Shown: piece after piece, positions 52,585 to 62,617 of the stretch
Layout: each line of letters opens with the position of its first letter
Position numbering within the stretch: the stretch's first letter is position 1
Assembly (NCBI GenBank): GCA_029378245.1
Contig: JARKIF010000003.1
Span: forward strand, 1,178,001 to 1,242,000
DNA length: 64,000 nucleotides
Reading direction: 5' to 3'
DNA from: Roridomyces roridus
Taxonomy: Eukaryota; Basidiomycota; Agaricomycetes; Agaricales; Mycenaceae
Position numbers and translations under genes: made by a program
The notes under the pieces: generated by a model
What the model was told of the DNA's origin: nothing
Seen by the model: only the letters and a program-made list of their open reading frames with translations
The model's database searches: none

Positions 52585-53807
52585 ATGGATTCGCAGTGCC
52601 CAGAGAGTGAAAACGGGGTCAAACCAGTCACCAGCATTCCAGATAATCTCAAAACGTCTGTTTCTCGCTCTATCACACTCACTATTGAACCATTTCCATC
52701 ATGTACAGAGTTGAATTTAGCCCGATCTACGTAGGCGGCCAGATGCCAAGTATCCTTCCTCTCATTCAACAGTAAGGACTTCAGGGCTCTCCCATCGCCA
52801 ATCCATATGCTCGTCTACGGAGAGACCGCCGTGATCTGGAACTCTGGAGCCAACCTTCACCTCGCAAGAAACCGAGATTGGACTCGGATGCCATACCTCG
52901 CGGTCAATCGGACAGGGTTGATGAACCTCCTAAGCCTGTCTTGCACGACTCTAAAGTAATACCTGGACCATCCCCCGAGAGGATTCAGCGTATAACATCT
53001 CATATTCGCCAGTCGCTAGCCTTGAAGGTGAGTTGCCTCTATCCGGTCAGGGCAGATGGCTAACCAGAGTATGCGGATCAAGGCCGAAGCGATCGAAAAG
53101 TGGGAGAACCAGTGGAAGATCAACGACAACAACCAAATGGTTCAGAGCGAGCAACTTTGTCTTGAGGAGGAGATCAACCGAAAGAAGCACGAACTGCCTG
53201 CCAAGCCTGTTGAAAGGCTGCGGTATCTGGATAGCCGTCTGGGGGTGCAGGAGTTCCATCCTGAATTTGCATCGATTCTTCCTCGCCCACGGAGTGTCCC
53301 GGACAGCGTCGTGCGATCTGGGGATGTCAGCAAGAAAAAAGAGTTGGTGTCGTGCTTGACTTGGTTGTTGATCATTCACCTTTTTACAGTCCAGTGTGGC
53401 TGGAACGTCCAGTGGCGCAGTCAAGTGCGACCCCGGCCGTCAAACTCCCTGACCCCGTTTTCTGGCAGGCGCGCCATCCGTGGCAGGATCTGGTTGAAGA
53501 TGAGGCGTTACCGCCATCTTCTTCGAGTCTCAAGGCTGGCTCAACCACAGGCAGCCCGGTTGCCTTGTTCAACAACGAGGTAGGTTTTCCAGTTGATTCG
53601 GCGCCCTGTACTCGAGAGCTTGCATGCCAGAAAACCAAAACGGCTGCGAGACTTGCGATGCGACCAATCCCGACTGGTGGATTCAGAGTTGTGGACCACT
53701 CCGCTGTGGGTGATCCAGGATTTTTTCTTCCCAAGGAAACTTCGTCGCGTTCTTATCCCGCCTGGCCGCCGCATTCTCCTCCACAAAACAACAATCGTGC
53801 TCAATAG
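52585..53807 (+). CDS. Duplicated gene of unknown function, copy 2
   Basis: Exons 52585-52655, 52709-52730, 52785-53027, 53068-53348, 53390-53579 and 53631-53807 give 327 residues. It shares with copy 1 the acidic start (MDSQCPESENGVKPVTS), FSPIY, ARLRRDRRDLELW, SPRKKPRLDSD, PVWLER, HPWQDLVEDEALPPSS and the last exon (ARLAMRPIPTGGF). Exon 4 adds a helical charged stretch (AEAIEKWENQWKINDNNQ, then EEEINRKKHELP) absent from copy 1. Part of exon 4 (FASILPRPRS region) aligns with intron sequence of copy 1. The 41-base fourth intron is the shortest I had to accept. The function is unknown. Overall composition suggests an unstructured nuclear protein, by inference. Confidence 0.65.
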
Positions 53808-53978
53808 GAGCAAGACGCAACTGCTATATTTTCACCTTTGAAATGTATCTTCACCGCTTGTCTACTTCATGTAATCACTTGGGTTCATATATATGCACTC
53901 ACTCTTCGTCGTGAAAATTCTTGTCATTGCTCGCAAACTTTACTTGCTCTCGAATATCCTGCCTCTCATTGATACAGA

Positions 53979-54785
53979 CTACGAGGTCGGAGGCGCAACA
54001 AGCATGAACGTGCCCGCAATCGGGTTTCCGAGGTTGACGGCTGCGGCAAAGGTGCTGATGTTGAAGTTGGTAATCGAGGTGTTGGAGTTGACGAGGGTTT
54101 GGGTCGCGAATTCCGCAGATTGATGGAAGAGCAGGAAGATGTATCTTTGAGAGGTTGGAAATTTGAATGTACTGTGAAAACTGCCACGCACCTGTGAGCA
54201 TCCGAACCGGCAGGAGGAGTCGGTTGGAGGAATTCGGAAATGGCGGGGGTGCTGTTGACGAGGAGGCCGCCTTCGTTGTGGAAATTCCCACCCAAGAAGT
54301 GTCTACATGACCAGGTTGGTTCGGGTGTAATTGCTTCGCGGGGAACACCACACATACCTGATTTGCGCCAAGGTGGGATCTTGCGGCGTGAGTGCATCAG
54401 GGTCCAACGTAGCCACGACAAACGGCCCTTTTCCTACATCTCCCGCAACATGGAACGTCGGCGGTCCAGCGGTGTCTAAGTTCGCCGTTGATATTTACCA
54501 TGACGAGTGAGAGGAAGTGTACCATTTTGGGGAACTTGTACTCCCGCGTGGAGCGTGATGGGCGGGCCCCTCGCTTGGGGCAAGGAAACCTCAAGTAAGG
54601 CGGTGGGTTTGAAGGTGATGGTCAGGTCTTCAGGGATCTAGCGGGGACTTGAAAAAACGGCTTGAAATCATTAGAATGCGTACGTTGGCGGCCGCGAACG
54701 CTTTTTTTACGGCAGTGATAGAGACGTCTTGCCCAACGGCGACGAGGGCGAGGGCCAGGAGAGATGTCAAGGGAGAGAAACGCAT
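53979..54785 (-). CDS. Secreted PEBP family protein, copy 2
   Basis: Exons 54785-54684, 54637-54523, 54475-54358, 54302-54192 and 54144-53979 give 203 residues, the same length and exon phases as copy 1. Signal peptide MRFSPLTSLLALALVAVG. Pocket motifs are VVATLDPDALTPQDPTLAQ, RHFLGGNFHNEGG and TPPAGSDAHRYIFLLFHQ. In the first pocket motif the usual Pro after DPDA is Leu, while copy 1 keeps DPDAP, so ligand preference may differ. Both copies end VAPPTS. The gene is convergent with copy 2 of the unknown gene, as in unit 1. Confidence 0.9.
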
Positions 54786-55749
54786 TTCGGGTCAGGAAAG
54801 AGAGGTTGTTCTCGACTCGTTTTATAGGTAGCATGCGTTCATGGGATAAAATATTCTGGACGGGGGAAAGGATGCGTGTCGGTGTGAAAGTATCGCAGGG
54901 GAGACGAGAGAAAAAGCCCGGTTCGTGAAAAAAGTCGAGGGCATACAGCTCCGAGACTGATATTTTTGAGTGAGCGCACAAGGGACCGCATCCATTCCAG
55001 CGCGCACGAGGGCCAGTTGAACTGTGCTCAAGTCACGGTGGTGGGAGGAAGGAAGGCGTGACGACGTCATCGACTCCCAGGTTCACAACACCGTCTAGCT
55101 ATACTGTTGCCCGTCGAACGATCACCATTAATCTTCAGCACTGTACACGGGCAGTGCAGCAGCTTTCGGACCACGAGGATCAGCGGGCGGAGCGTCTCTT
55201 CCGATGTTGAAGTCGTAGTGTAGTCGTCAACCCGCATCGGCGTCACCCCTTCCCTGTGTCCCTTTGCTGCATTACTGTCTATGGAGAAAGGCAACGGCGA
55301 TCGCGAGCTGGTTCTTAGGCTGAAACGAGCTTGAGCGCTTGAGCGTCGGTCCACAGGAAATACCGGAAGCGAGGGATTCAATCAGAATCAGTGGGTGGAA
55401 TCGAGCCTCGAATCGACGAGGAGTGGACTGAGTTGTGACGAAATCTTCAGCTGATACTAACAACTCGAGCAAAACCGTAAAGTTTAAACAGTCTAATCGT
55501 TTCTTAAAAGCATGTCAAAGATACAAGAGGGCGTGAATACGTATGGAGTGGCGAAATTCCATGGCCAGAGACTACCAGTAGTCCAGGTATTCGTAAGTAA
55601 TAAGGCAACAGAAGGCGTAAAAGATACAGAGAGCTTTTCTTTCTATTTTGCACAGCGGTATTTGGACCCTATAATCGTAAAAACCCAGCGTGAAGAGATG
55701 GAGGAGATATCGCATATTAAGTTCTATGGGTTGGAAGGGTGGTGGTGCA
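54786..55749. other. Intergenic region after duplication unit 2
   Basis: The first ~230 bases repeat the 3' end of unit 1: CATACAGCTCCGAG(A/T)CTGAT with TTTTTGAGTGAGC occurs at 54942 and 52256. The rest is unique. A short plus-strand frame at 55512-55793 overlaps the end of the next gene on the other strand and has no support. I see nothing else. Confidence 0.5.
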
Positions 55750-56316
55750 TCACGGCGACCAGCCCATGGCTTCAAAGTGCCATGAGATTTTGATCTCCCC
55801 AGTGGCAAGGGAGGCAAGTTGCTGGAACAGTTCGGGCGACATGTCTGAACAGGAGAGTAAGTATGGTGCTGTATGGTGCTGGACGCGTCGTGCGCTGGGA
55901 AGGGCGCATACCTAGGTCGCTCTCGCCGCAAGATTCGCAGCTGTCCCTCGTTTTACCGTAGGCGACCTTGCCATTCGCCGTGTTGGTGATTTGGACCCAC
56001 TAATGAGATCGGGTCAGTGCGATTCGAGCATGATCGGGAGCCACCGTACTTGGTTGCAGTTGCCACCGTTGTTGGCGTTATACCGGCCGATACCGATGGC
56101 GACAACGGGGCTGTTGTCTGAATCCCAGTAGCCGCAGTTGCCCTCAGAGCCGGAGGGGTCGTACCACGTTCCCTAAAGCCAATGAGCAAACGGGACGCGT
56201 AAAACGACGTGAAAGACGCGTACTCTGCCAGTGTGTGTTACGCGCTTGTCCAGAGGTGCCGCCAAGGTGAGGACGGCGCAGCAGAAGATGACAAAGAGAG
56301 AGACGAGGCGGAACAT
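55750..56316 (-). CDS. Secreted RlpA-like double-psi beta-barrel (barwin/expansin-type) protein
   Basis: Exons 56316-56224, 56172-56050, 55999-55912 and 55844-55750 give 132 residues. A signal peptide (MFRLVSLFVIFCCAVLTLA) is followed by a possible KR processing site. The mature protein is one DPBB domain: GTWYDPSGSEGNCGYWD, PVVAIGIGRYNANNGGNCN, WVQITNTANGK, DSCESCGESDLDMSPELF and GEIKISWHFE. Paired cysteines fit the single-domain cerato-platanin/expansin-like proteins of mushrooms. The family binds or loosens cell-wall polysaccharides or serves as a small secreted effector-like factor; no hydrolytic site is present. The gene is intact. Confidence 0.9.
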
Positions 56317-57362
56317 GGCGTCGTAATGGGGGAGCTCGAGTTGGGGCAACTGGCGACGGTTTGAGGGTGGTCCTTGGGCTTGCCTTTATACGTCGGGCAC
56401 GGGCATTTGATGAGACAAAATCAAATCCGAATCGGGGACGAAACTTTTCGACCGAAAATGAGCCGCATGCTAAGGTGGTGCCGGCGACGTAAAAATGAAA
56501 ACAAACGTCTCATAGCGACGGGGGACCTTTTCTCTCGGCATGGCTCGGGCTCGGTGCCTCGCGGGATGAATTGATTCCGAGGGCAAGTAAGCCAGACAAG
56601 TGCGTGTTGAGCCTGGAACTCAGGTACATTGAACCACGGCAGTGTAAGGGGCTGGAGCTAGTCATCAATTTAGGTTGCTGGGAGACCACGCGCTGTGCGG
56701 GCGGATGGAATCTTGGTGGACTGGAGGAACGAAGAGGTGTGACCGTGTGACAGATACATCCGCATCTGGACTGGCCGGCGATGATTTCAAAACGGCGTCC
56801 GCCTTGTCCGCCTTGTCTGTGTTTCGCTCTCCATCTATGGCGTCACCGTGCATGAAATTGCCGCTGTTAGATTTTTGCTACCATTTCGGCCGACCGACAA
56901 TACGTATCCCTCCGCAGTTCCCCACTTCTCTTCTCGAGTTCCGCCTTTCAAGGGGCGAAGAGGGAATATTATGGCACCTCTTCTCCTTCCAGTTAGCCAT
57001 TCAAAGTGGCCTGCCCATGGCTTCCTCGGTCAATAGATTAGATAATTATTCCGCCAGAAAGAAAGCCTTGTATCCACATTTGTCTCAGAAAACACGCGCT
57101 CAGGAGAGACCCTCGTAACCATGGTGTGAGCTCAGGGCACATTCACCGTGAGATCCTCTCTTTTGTTGGGCAAATGTTCTTCCTTCCGGAAACGTGCATA
57201 CCGCGTTTTTCTCCACCGACACGCGTAAGGAGCGCGACATGGGCGCGACAAAGACGCGTCATTCCCTTTCGGGACTAAGTGATGTCATATCAATCACGGC
57301 AAGTCAAGCCGTGTCACCCTGTCCGCGACTCTCAAACTGCCGCGTTCTTGCTGCCAACTATT
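56317..57362. other. Intergenic region
   Basis: About 1 kb between divergent genes. A 147-codon plus-strand frame at 56675-57118 has atypical composition, no domain and no splice context, so I do not call it. No repeat or RNA gene is apparent. Confidence 0.5.
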
Positions 57363-60356
57363 ATGCCTGGACTCACCTACGGCGAGAACTTACCAGTAAT
57401 CCATCTTGGAACTCGTGGTCAGACACGAGCTCATTCTATGCCAGGATCAAGTGGATCGCATATCGTCCTCGTTCGATGCACACCTTCAACTGCTCGCTGA
57501 GGTAAAGCTATCAACACCCCTCTTCCCCAGTCGTTCCCCATCGTCTTCAGGTTCGCGACCTCTACCGGGACAGAGCTGCCTTGGAGCGTGAATATGCCAC
57601 GAAGCTGCAAGCAATGACTAAACGCGCGGCGGAGAAGAGGGCGAGGCTAGTCTCCGCGTTTGTGCTCGGAGATGAACCCACAAAGACTTGGTCCGAATCT
57701 GTCCTGGCAAAAAAGTAACTATCCCTCGGTCATAATTCTGTCATTTCCCTCTCAATCTCCCTCGACAGCACGCTCAATGCTGCCTTCAATCAACTCATCG
57801 CATCCATGTCCAACACGGCCCAGGATCACGTAAACCTCGCGGATGCCCTAACTATGCAAGTGGTCGACGTCCTCAAGGCGGATGAGCGAAAACGAGAGGA
57901 ACTAAAGAAGAAGGCATGTCTGAAACCCAGGCTACTCGTATCCTAATGTGCGCAGGAAGTGTCTTTTTTTCAAAGGCTGCTTGCTGAGCGGGATCGTGCA
58001 TATGCCGACCGCCTCAAGGTCAGTTCATCCGGGCCTTGCTTTCCCGGTAATAGATCGATCCAGTTCTCCAGGCCAAGCAAAAGGTGATTCCGTGTCTCGT
58101 GTACTCGCAGGAGGTCTCATTCCGACTCGTTTAGTACGACGAAGAATGTTCCGAAGTCGAGTCTGTTCGCCAGAAGCAGGTGGCCTTCTTTTCTGCGTGG
58201 GGCAGCATGAGTTTTATGGCCATTCCAGGTTCGCGCCACCGACGATCGCCATGCGGATCGCGCTGCCAAGCAGGCAGAGCAGCAGCGAGTCGATATGTTG
58301 AATGGCAAAAAGTAAGGCTTCCTCCCTTCTGTTTATGGTTCATCGATGAATAGTCATCCAGCGTGTACATTTTATCGACCGCCATCGCCAACTCTGTGAA
58401 GTCCAAGTTCTATAACACTGATCTACCGACACTAGAGAATGTACACACACACCCGCGTGCATCTTGTTCGGAAGCTGACACACTTCCTCGAACCTCTAGC
58501 AATTACGTGCGTACTGGTCTGTCTTCCAGCTGTTGTCGACTGACAGGACCTAGAAATCATCCAAAGCAGACTTGTGGCCAAATTCGTCAAGGTTCTCACC
58601 CACTCACTAGCCCTGCAGACGAGCCATGTAGACGTCTTGAAGGGGCGGTTGGGTGGAGTCGAAGCAGCTCTGGGTCAGGTGAATCCTTCGCAAGACCAAG
58701 ACATCTTCATCGAGTATAATATCCGGCCATTCAACCCGCCTAACGACTGGGTTTTCGAGCCTTGTGTTAACCACTACGACACGGCAAGTTTCTTTGCCTG
58801 ACTGGATGGACTTTCCTCGCATATTGATACTCATCGTCCAGGATGCTATCAGTCTCGAGCCTGCCCCTAAGGTGTTTCTACAGAACAAGTTGGCGAGGTC
58901 TCGAGGCAAGCTACAAGAGCTAGGTCCCCTCATGGACGGTAAACGTACGTGATCGCCGACGCTATGGGACTAGAAGTTCTTATTTTGCGGCCAGGCAGGG
59001 AGCAGGACCAGCTTTGGGAACTATTCCACGCGTATGACGCCGACCACTCGCTCGGCAAGACAGAGGAAGTTGATGAGGTGCGGTGCTCTTTGTGCCCTCC
59101 AATGGTCGCTATAACATGGAATGCTCAGAAATACTTGGACGCCAACCATCAAGTTATCTCCTATGCGACATCAGAATGCATATTGAAGACCGAGATCGAC
59201 GTCATATCTGCTGCTGTCGGTGGTATGCAGCGTCACTACACTTACTGAGTCTTGTCTAATCATTCGGGTAGACGACGAAGGTGGACAACATCCACATTCA
59301 TTCAAGAGCTCTTCTTTCTCCATTCCAACTCAATGTGGATATTGCAAGGTGCTTGATGAATTTCTGATAGTATCGCCGCTCATCGTAATGGCAGTCATCC
59401 ATCTGGGGGCTCAGCAAACAGGGGAAGACCTGCAAAGCGTGTAACCTGTCTGTACACTCCAAATGTGAATTGAAGGTACGAACGTAGGCAGCTGAATTCT
59501 ACCGAGCCTGACCCCCTTAGGTCCCTGCGAACTGCAAACAAACGGAGCAAGGACCCAAGGCAGGCGGCCTCTCGCGCAGCTCCACCTCGGCGTCGCGCAT
59601 GGAACCGGGTAATTTCTAGGCTTTTCCAGTTTTGCTCTATCTGACGCGCTTTACAGCCGCCCCTCCCACCGCGTCCGCATTTGCGCAGTCCGTGGCCGAA
59701 GAATCGTACGAAGAGTCGTACCCGACGGCACGCTTGCTCTTCGACTTTGCGCCAACGTCGGAGTTTGAGCTACGAGTCTCCGGTGGGTTTAATCGACATT
59801 GGCTTTTGCTTTTTTTCTGTCTCTATTTTCCGTGCCTGACGTTTAACCTTGGCAGAGGGGGCGGCGGTCCAGGTTCTTGAGCCCGATGATGGATCAGGAT
59901 GGGTCAAAGTATCGGACGGGGAGAGTTCGGGGCTTGTACCTGCGTCATACTTGGAGTATGGATCTGAGGATGGGACGCCCGCACCCTCGGCCGGGCCCTC
60001 CTCCGAGGAAGGGTCAGGGCAGTACGGTAAGGCCATTCATTGACTTGACGGTCAGATTACTGACTGCGATGCAGTGCGAGGGGTGTACGCATATGAGGCA
60101 CAAGGTGCCGACGAACTTGGACTTGATGAAGGGGAACTTGTCGAGCTGACAAGCGGTCCGAATGGTGGTCAGCATTACGGGGACGGTTGGTGGGAAGGTA
60201 TGTATATGGCTTTCGACATGAGACGCATACAGATGACGCTCGCAGGCATCAACTCGACTGGACAGAAAGGTATATTCCCAAGCAACTACGTGCGTCGCGT
60301 CCCATGTCTCTTGTCGATGCTGTATCTCAACCGCCATTTAGGTGGAGATGGCTTGA
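57363..60356 (+). CDS. BZZ1: BZZ1-like F-BAR, C1 and double SH3 protein (actin/endocytosis adaptor)
   Basis: Binds curved membrane through F-BAR and recruits WASP-type actin regulators through SH3 domains at endocytic sites. Exons: 57363-57395, 57445-57501, 57551-57714, 57769-57913, 57956-58018, 58072-58083, 58135-58179, 58229-58311, 58362-58440, 58547-58783, 58842-58944, 58995-59077, 59129-59222, 59272-59348, 59395-59475, 59521-59608, 59657-59782, 59856-60026, 60075-60197, 60246-60289, 60342-60356; 640 residues. FCH/F-BAR at about 1-300 (YRDRAALEREYATKLQAMTK), C1 zinc finger near 410-460 (HSFKSSSFSIPTQCGYC... HSKCELK), SH3 domains at about 520-570 and 590-640 (ending FPSNYVEMA). Exon 6 is 12 bases. 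Introns 57914 and 58784 have GC donors. The 106-base intron 58441-58546 could hide another microexon. Confidence 0.92.
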
Positions 60357-60437
60357 TACTACGGGCACTAATATTATTTATTCTTACACCATCCAAGAAT
60401 TGTACAACGAATGCATGACAGAAAGCGACACCAAAGA

Positions 60438-61588
60438 CTATCTCCCACCTACTAATGTTGGTCGGAGATACGGGGCGCTGCTCATCACCTGGTAAGATGA
60501 TGTAGGCAGTGGTGTCGGGAGGACGCCATTCGTCATGCCCAAATTGACACCGTTTTGACCTGACCCAGGACCAGGGGTCTGGTTGTGCGTCTCACGGGCG
60601 ACACTTCGATCTTCCCTCTCTGCAATGGTCGCGCCGCCCCGCGCGGGGTCGCCCATCATGCCGTTGGTGACGGTCTGGCCCAGGCCGTAGAGTTTGCCGG
60701 AATACTCGGCATCGTCAATGTGGTCTTGGAAGTATATTTCGCGCATCTTGAAGAATGTTGACGCGGTCAGGAGAGAGTCTGAGCCTGCTTGGTGCGATGG
60801 GCCGATGCGGAGAACCTGCAGAGAGGTTAGACTCTGCGGAGAGGATGAGCGTCGCGGTCACGTACGCCCAGGTCATCTGCAACTTGTTGCAGCCCGCCCT
60901 TGAGATTATTCGACGCGCGCATCATGTATTTGATGTCGTAGACGGTCTGGAACCACGTTGATAGCAGTTCAAAGAACTCTTCCTCTGTTGTAGGAAGCGA
61001 CGCGGCGGTGAGGAGCTTGACAAAGTAGCCGAAATCGTAGCCACTGTAGGCAAGTCAGTAAAACGCGCGACGAGAGATGTAACGACGCGCCTGTGAAATG
61101 ATATCCACTTTGTGTCCTCCGACAGCACCAAACCGGAGGTGATCATGAGCTCCGCAAAGTCGTTTGGGGCGATTCCAATCTCGTCGTGGCGCTGGAAGTC
61201 GATTCCTGACTTTTGGAGCAGGTCTATGGACTCTGGCGCGTACATATCATCACTGAAAGGTGGCTGAGAGCGGAACTGGATTGCGTGTAAAGGAGTCGCA
61301 CCTTATACTGAAGCGGAAGTTGAACTGCCAGGTAGACGCTTCGGCGGGAAAGTTGCCATTCTCGTCGGCGAGGGTGATACCGACCTGGATGATCTTGAGG
61401 AGGTCAACGTTGCAGCGCATGGTCTGGTAATGGTAGTCTGACGACGTCTTGAAGGCACCCATTGGCCGCGCTACGACGCCGGGGAACTCGGTGTCCATGG
61501 CAATGTACGGATACCTGTCGATGAGGTCGCGTATCCGCCGCATTTCGATTTCAAGGTTCGGGGCCCATACGTCTATGAGGCGCGCCAT
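60438..61588 (-). CDS. CAF1: CAF1/POP2 deadenylase, CCR4-NOT complex catalytic subunit
   Basis: 3'-5' exonuclease of the DEDD family that shortens mRNA poly(A) tails within CCR4-NOT. Exons 61588-61302, 61252-61091, 61043-60866 and 60815-60438 give 334 residues. The start [16 protein letters not shown] matches the family start. The same frame is open upstream to an ATG at 61627, giving 13 extra residues that I consider 5' UTR. Motifs: [10 protein letters not shown] (catalytic Asp, Glu), [49 protein letters not shown], and [17 protein letters not shown]. The C-terminal 90 residues are a Gly/Pro/Gln-type tail. Intron 61090-61044 needs a GC donor (GCGCGT) to keep SFHSGYD. The gene is convergent with BZZ1 (82 bases between stops). 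Confidence 0.95.
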
Positions 61589-62617
61589 CAAGAACGAGTG
61601 AGTGTGTGCATGTTTGGAATTGATCATCGAACTCTATCCTCTTCCAACTACTTACTGGTATCCTCTAATGCAAAGTCAGGGCTCCCTTCGTGACCGTCTC
61701 TGGATATGCGCTAGATTGCGTGAAGAACTTGATTGGACTACTAGGTTCTCGAAAATCCTATCCATGTCCGGTTCTTTCTTCTTGTGTGCTCCCCCGAGTT
61801 GAATGAATTGTGCTCCTCCGCCCTCATCGCTGCTGCGCATTACCTCCCACCACGACGAGCACGTCTCTCTCTATTTGGCTTGAGCAAGGGCGTTTTCATC
61901 TGTGATGTATGGCTGGCTGATCGCTCTAGTGTTGACCGTCGGGATCGCCGGTGATGTCGCGTTCCATTCAGCGCGGAGAGCGTGCCTACCTGGTCCACGG
62001 CTACCTGTTACGCAACTTGAACTGCAATTCTTTCGGAGGCGCGTCGTTCTCGTTCTTTACTTGTGCTTCTCCGCACCCGCACTCGTATCTGACCTTGTTT
62101 GTAGTCGGCCATGGCACATAAATACTTCTTGGGCGATCTTCTTGGCGATGCGTCGTGTCGGGTGGGGCTCTCGCAGATAATTGGAATCGTTTTGTCCCGT
62201 TGGTTCCACGTGGAGTGCGTTCGAGACGGGTACAGCGGCCAGCAGGGTTTCACGGCCACTCGCTTGCATTCGCCGTGATGTGGGTCCCGATGATCGTTAC
62301 GCCATGTTTTCCAGTAATTTTATTTCCGGCCGTCCCTCATCAGAAGTGCGCACCGAACGGATGGACAGCCGAGGGACACGGAGTTTGTGGGAAGCTGATG
62401 TAGAATGTTGCGAGACAATAGAAAGGATATAAGCCATACCAGACCATGCCAGAGAGCGAAAGAGCATGCAGGGAGCGAGGTGCCTATTAAGGAAGCCATA
62501 TGGGGTAAAAAGAGGACTTTCCCCGAGAATCGCGGAGTCAGGACGAGCTTATAGCAGAATGGATGCTTTAGTGCCTGGCTAAACGGCGTCAAACACCTTT
62601 CGCCCTTACCCTTCACC
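61589..62617. other. Intergenic region between divergent genes
   Basis: About 1 kb that should hold the promoters of CAF1 and the Zn2Cys6 factor. Short frames on both strands have no splice or domain support. No repeat or RNA gene seen. Confidence 0.5.

Noticed and set aside
56675..57118. A 147-codon plus-strand frame in the gap before BZZ1
   Set aside because: No signal peptide, domain, splice context or convincing composition. Kept as intergenic.
58441..58546. A hidden microexon inside the 106-base BZZ1 intron
   Set aside because: A GTGCGT donor and possible acceptors exist near 58490-58507, but no candidate exon keeps phase with clear family similarity. Left as one intron.
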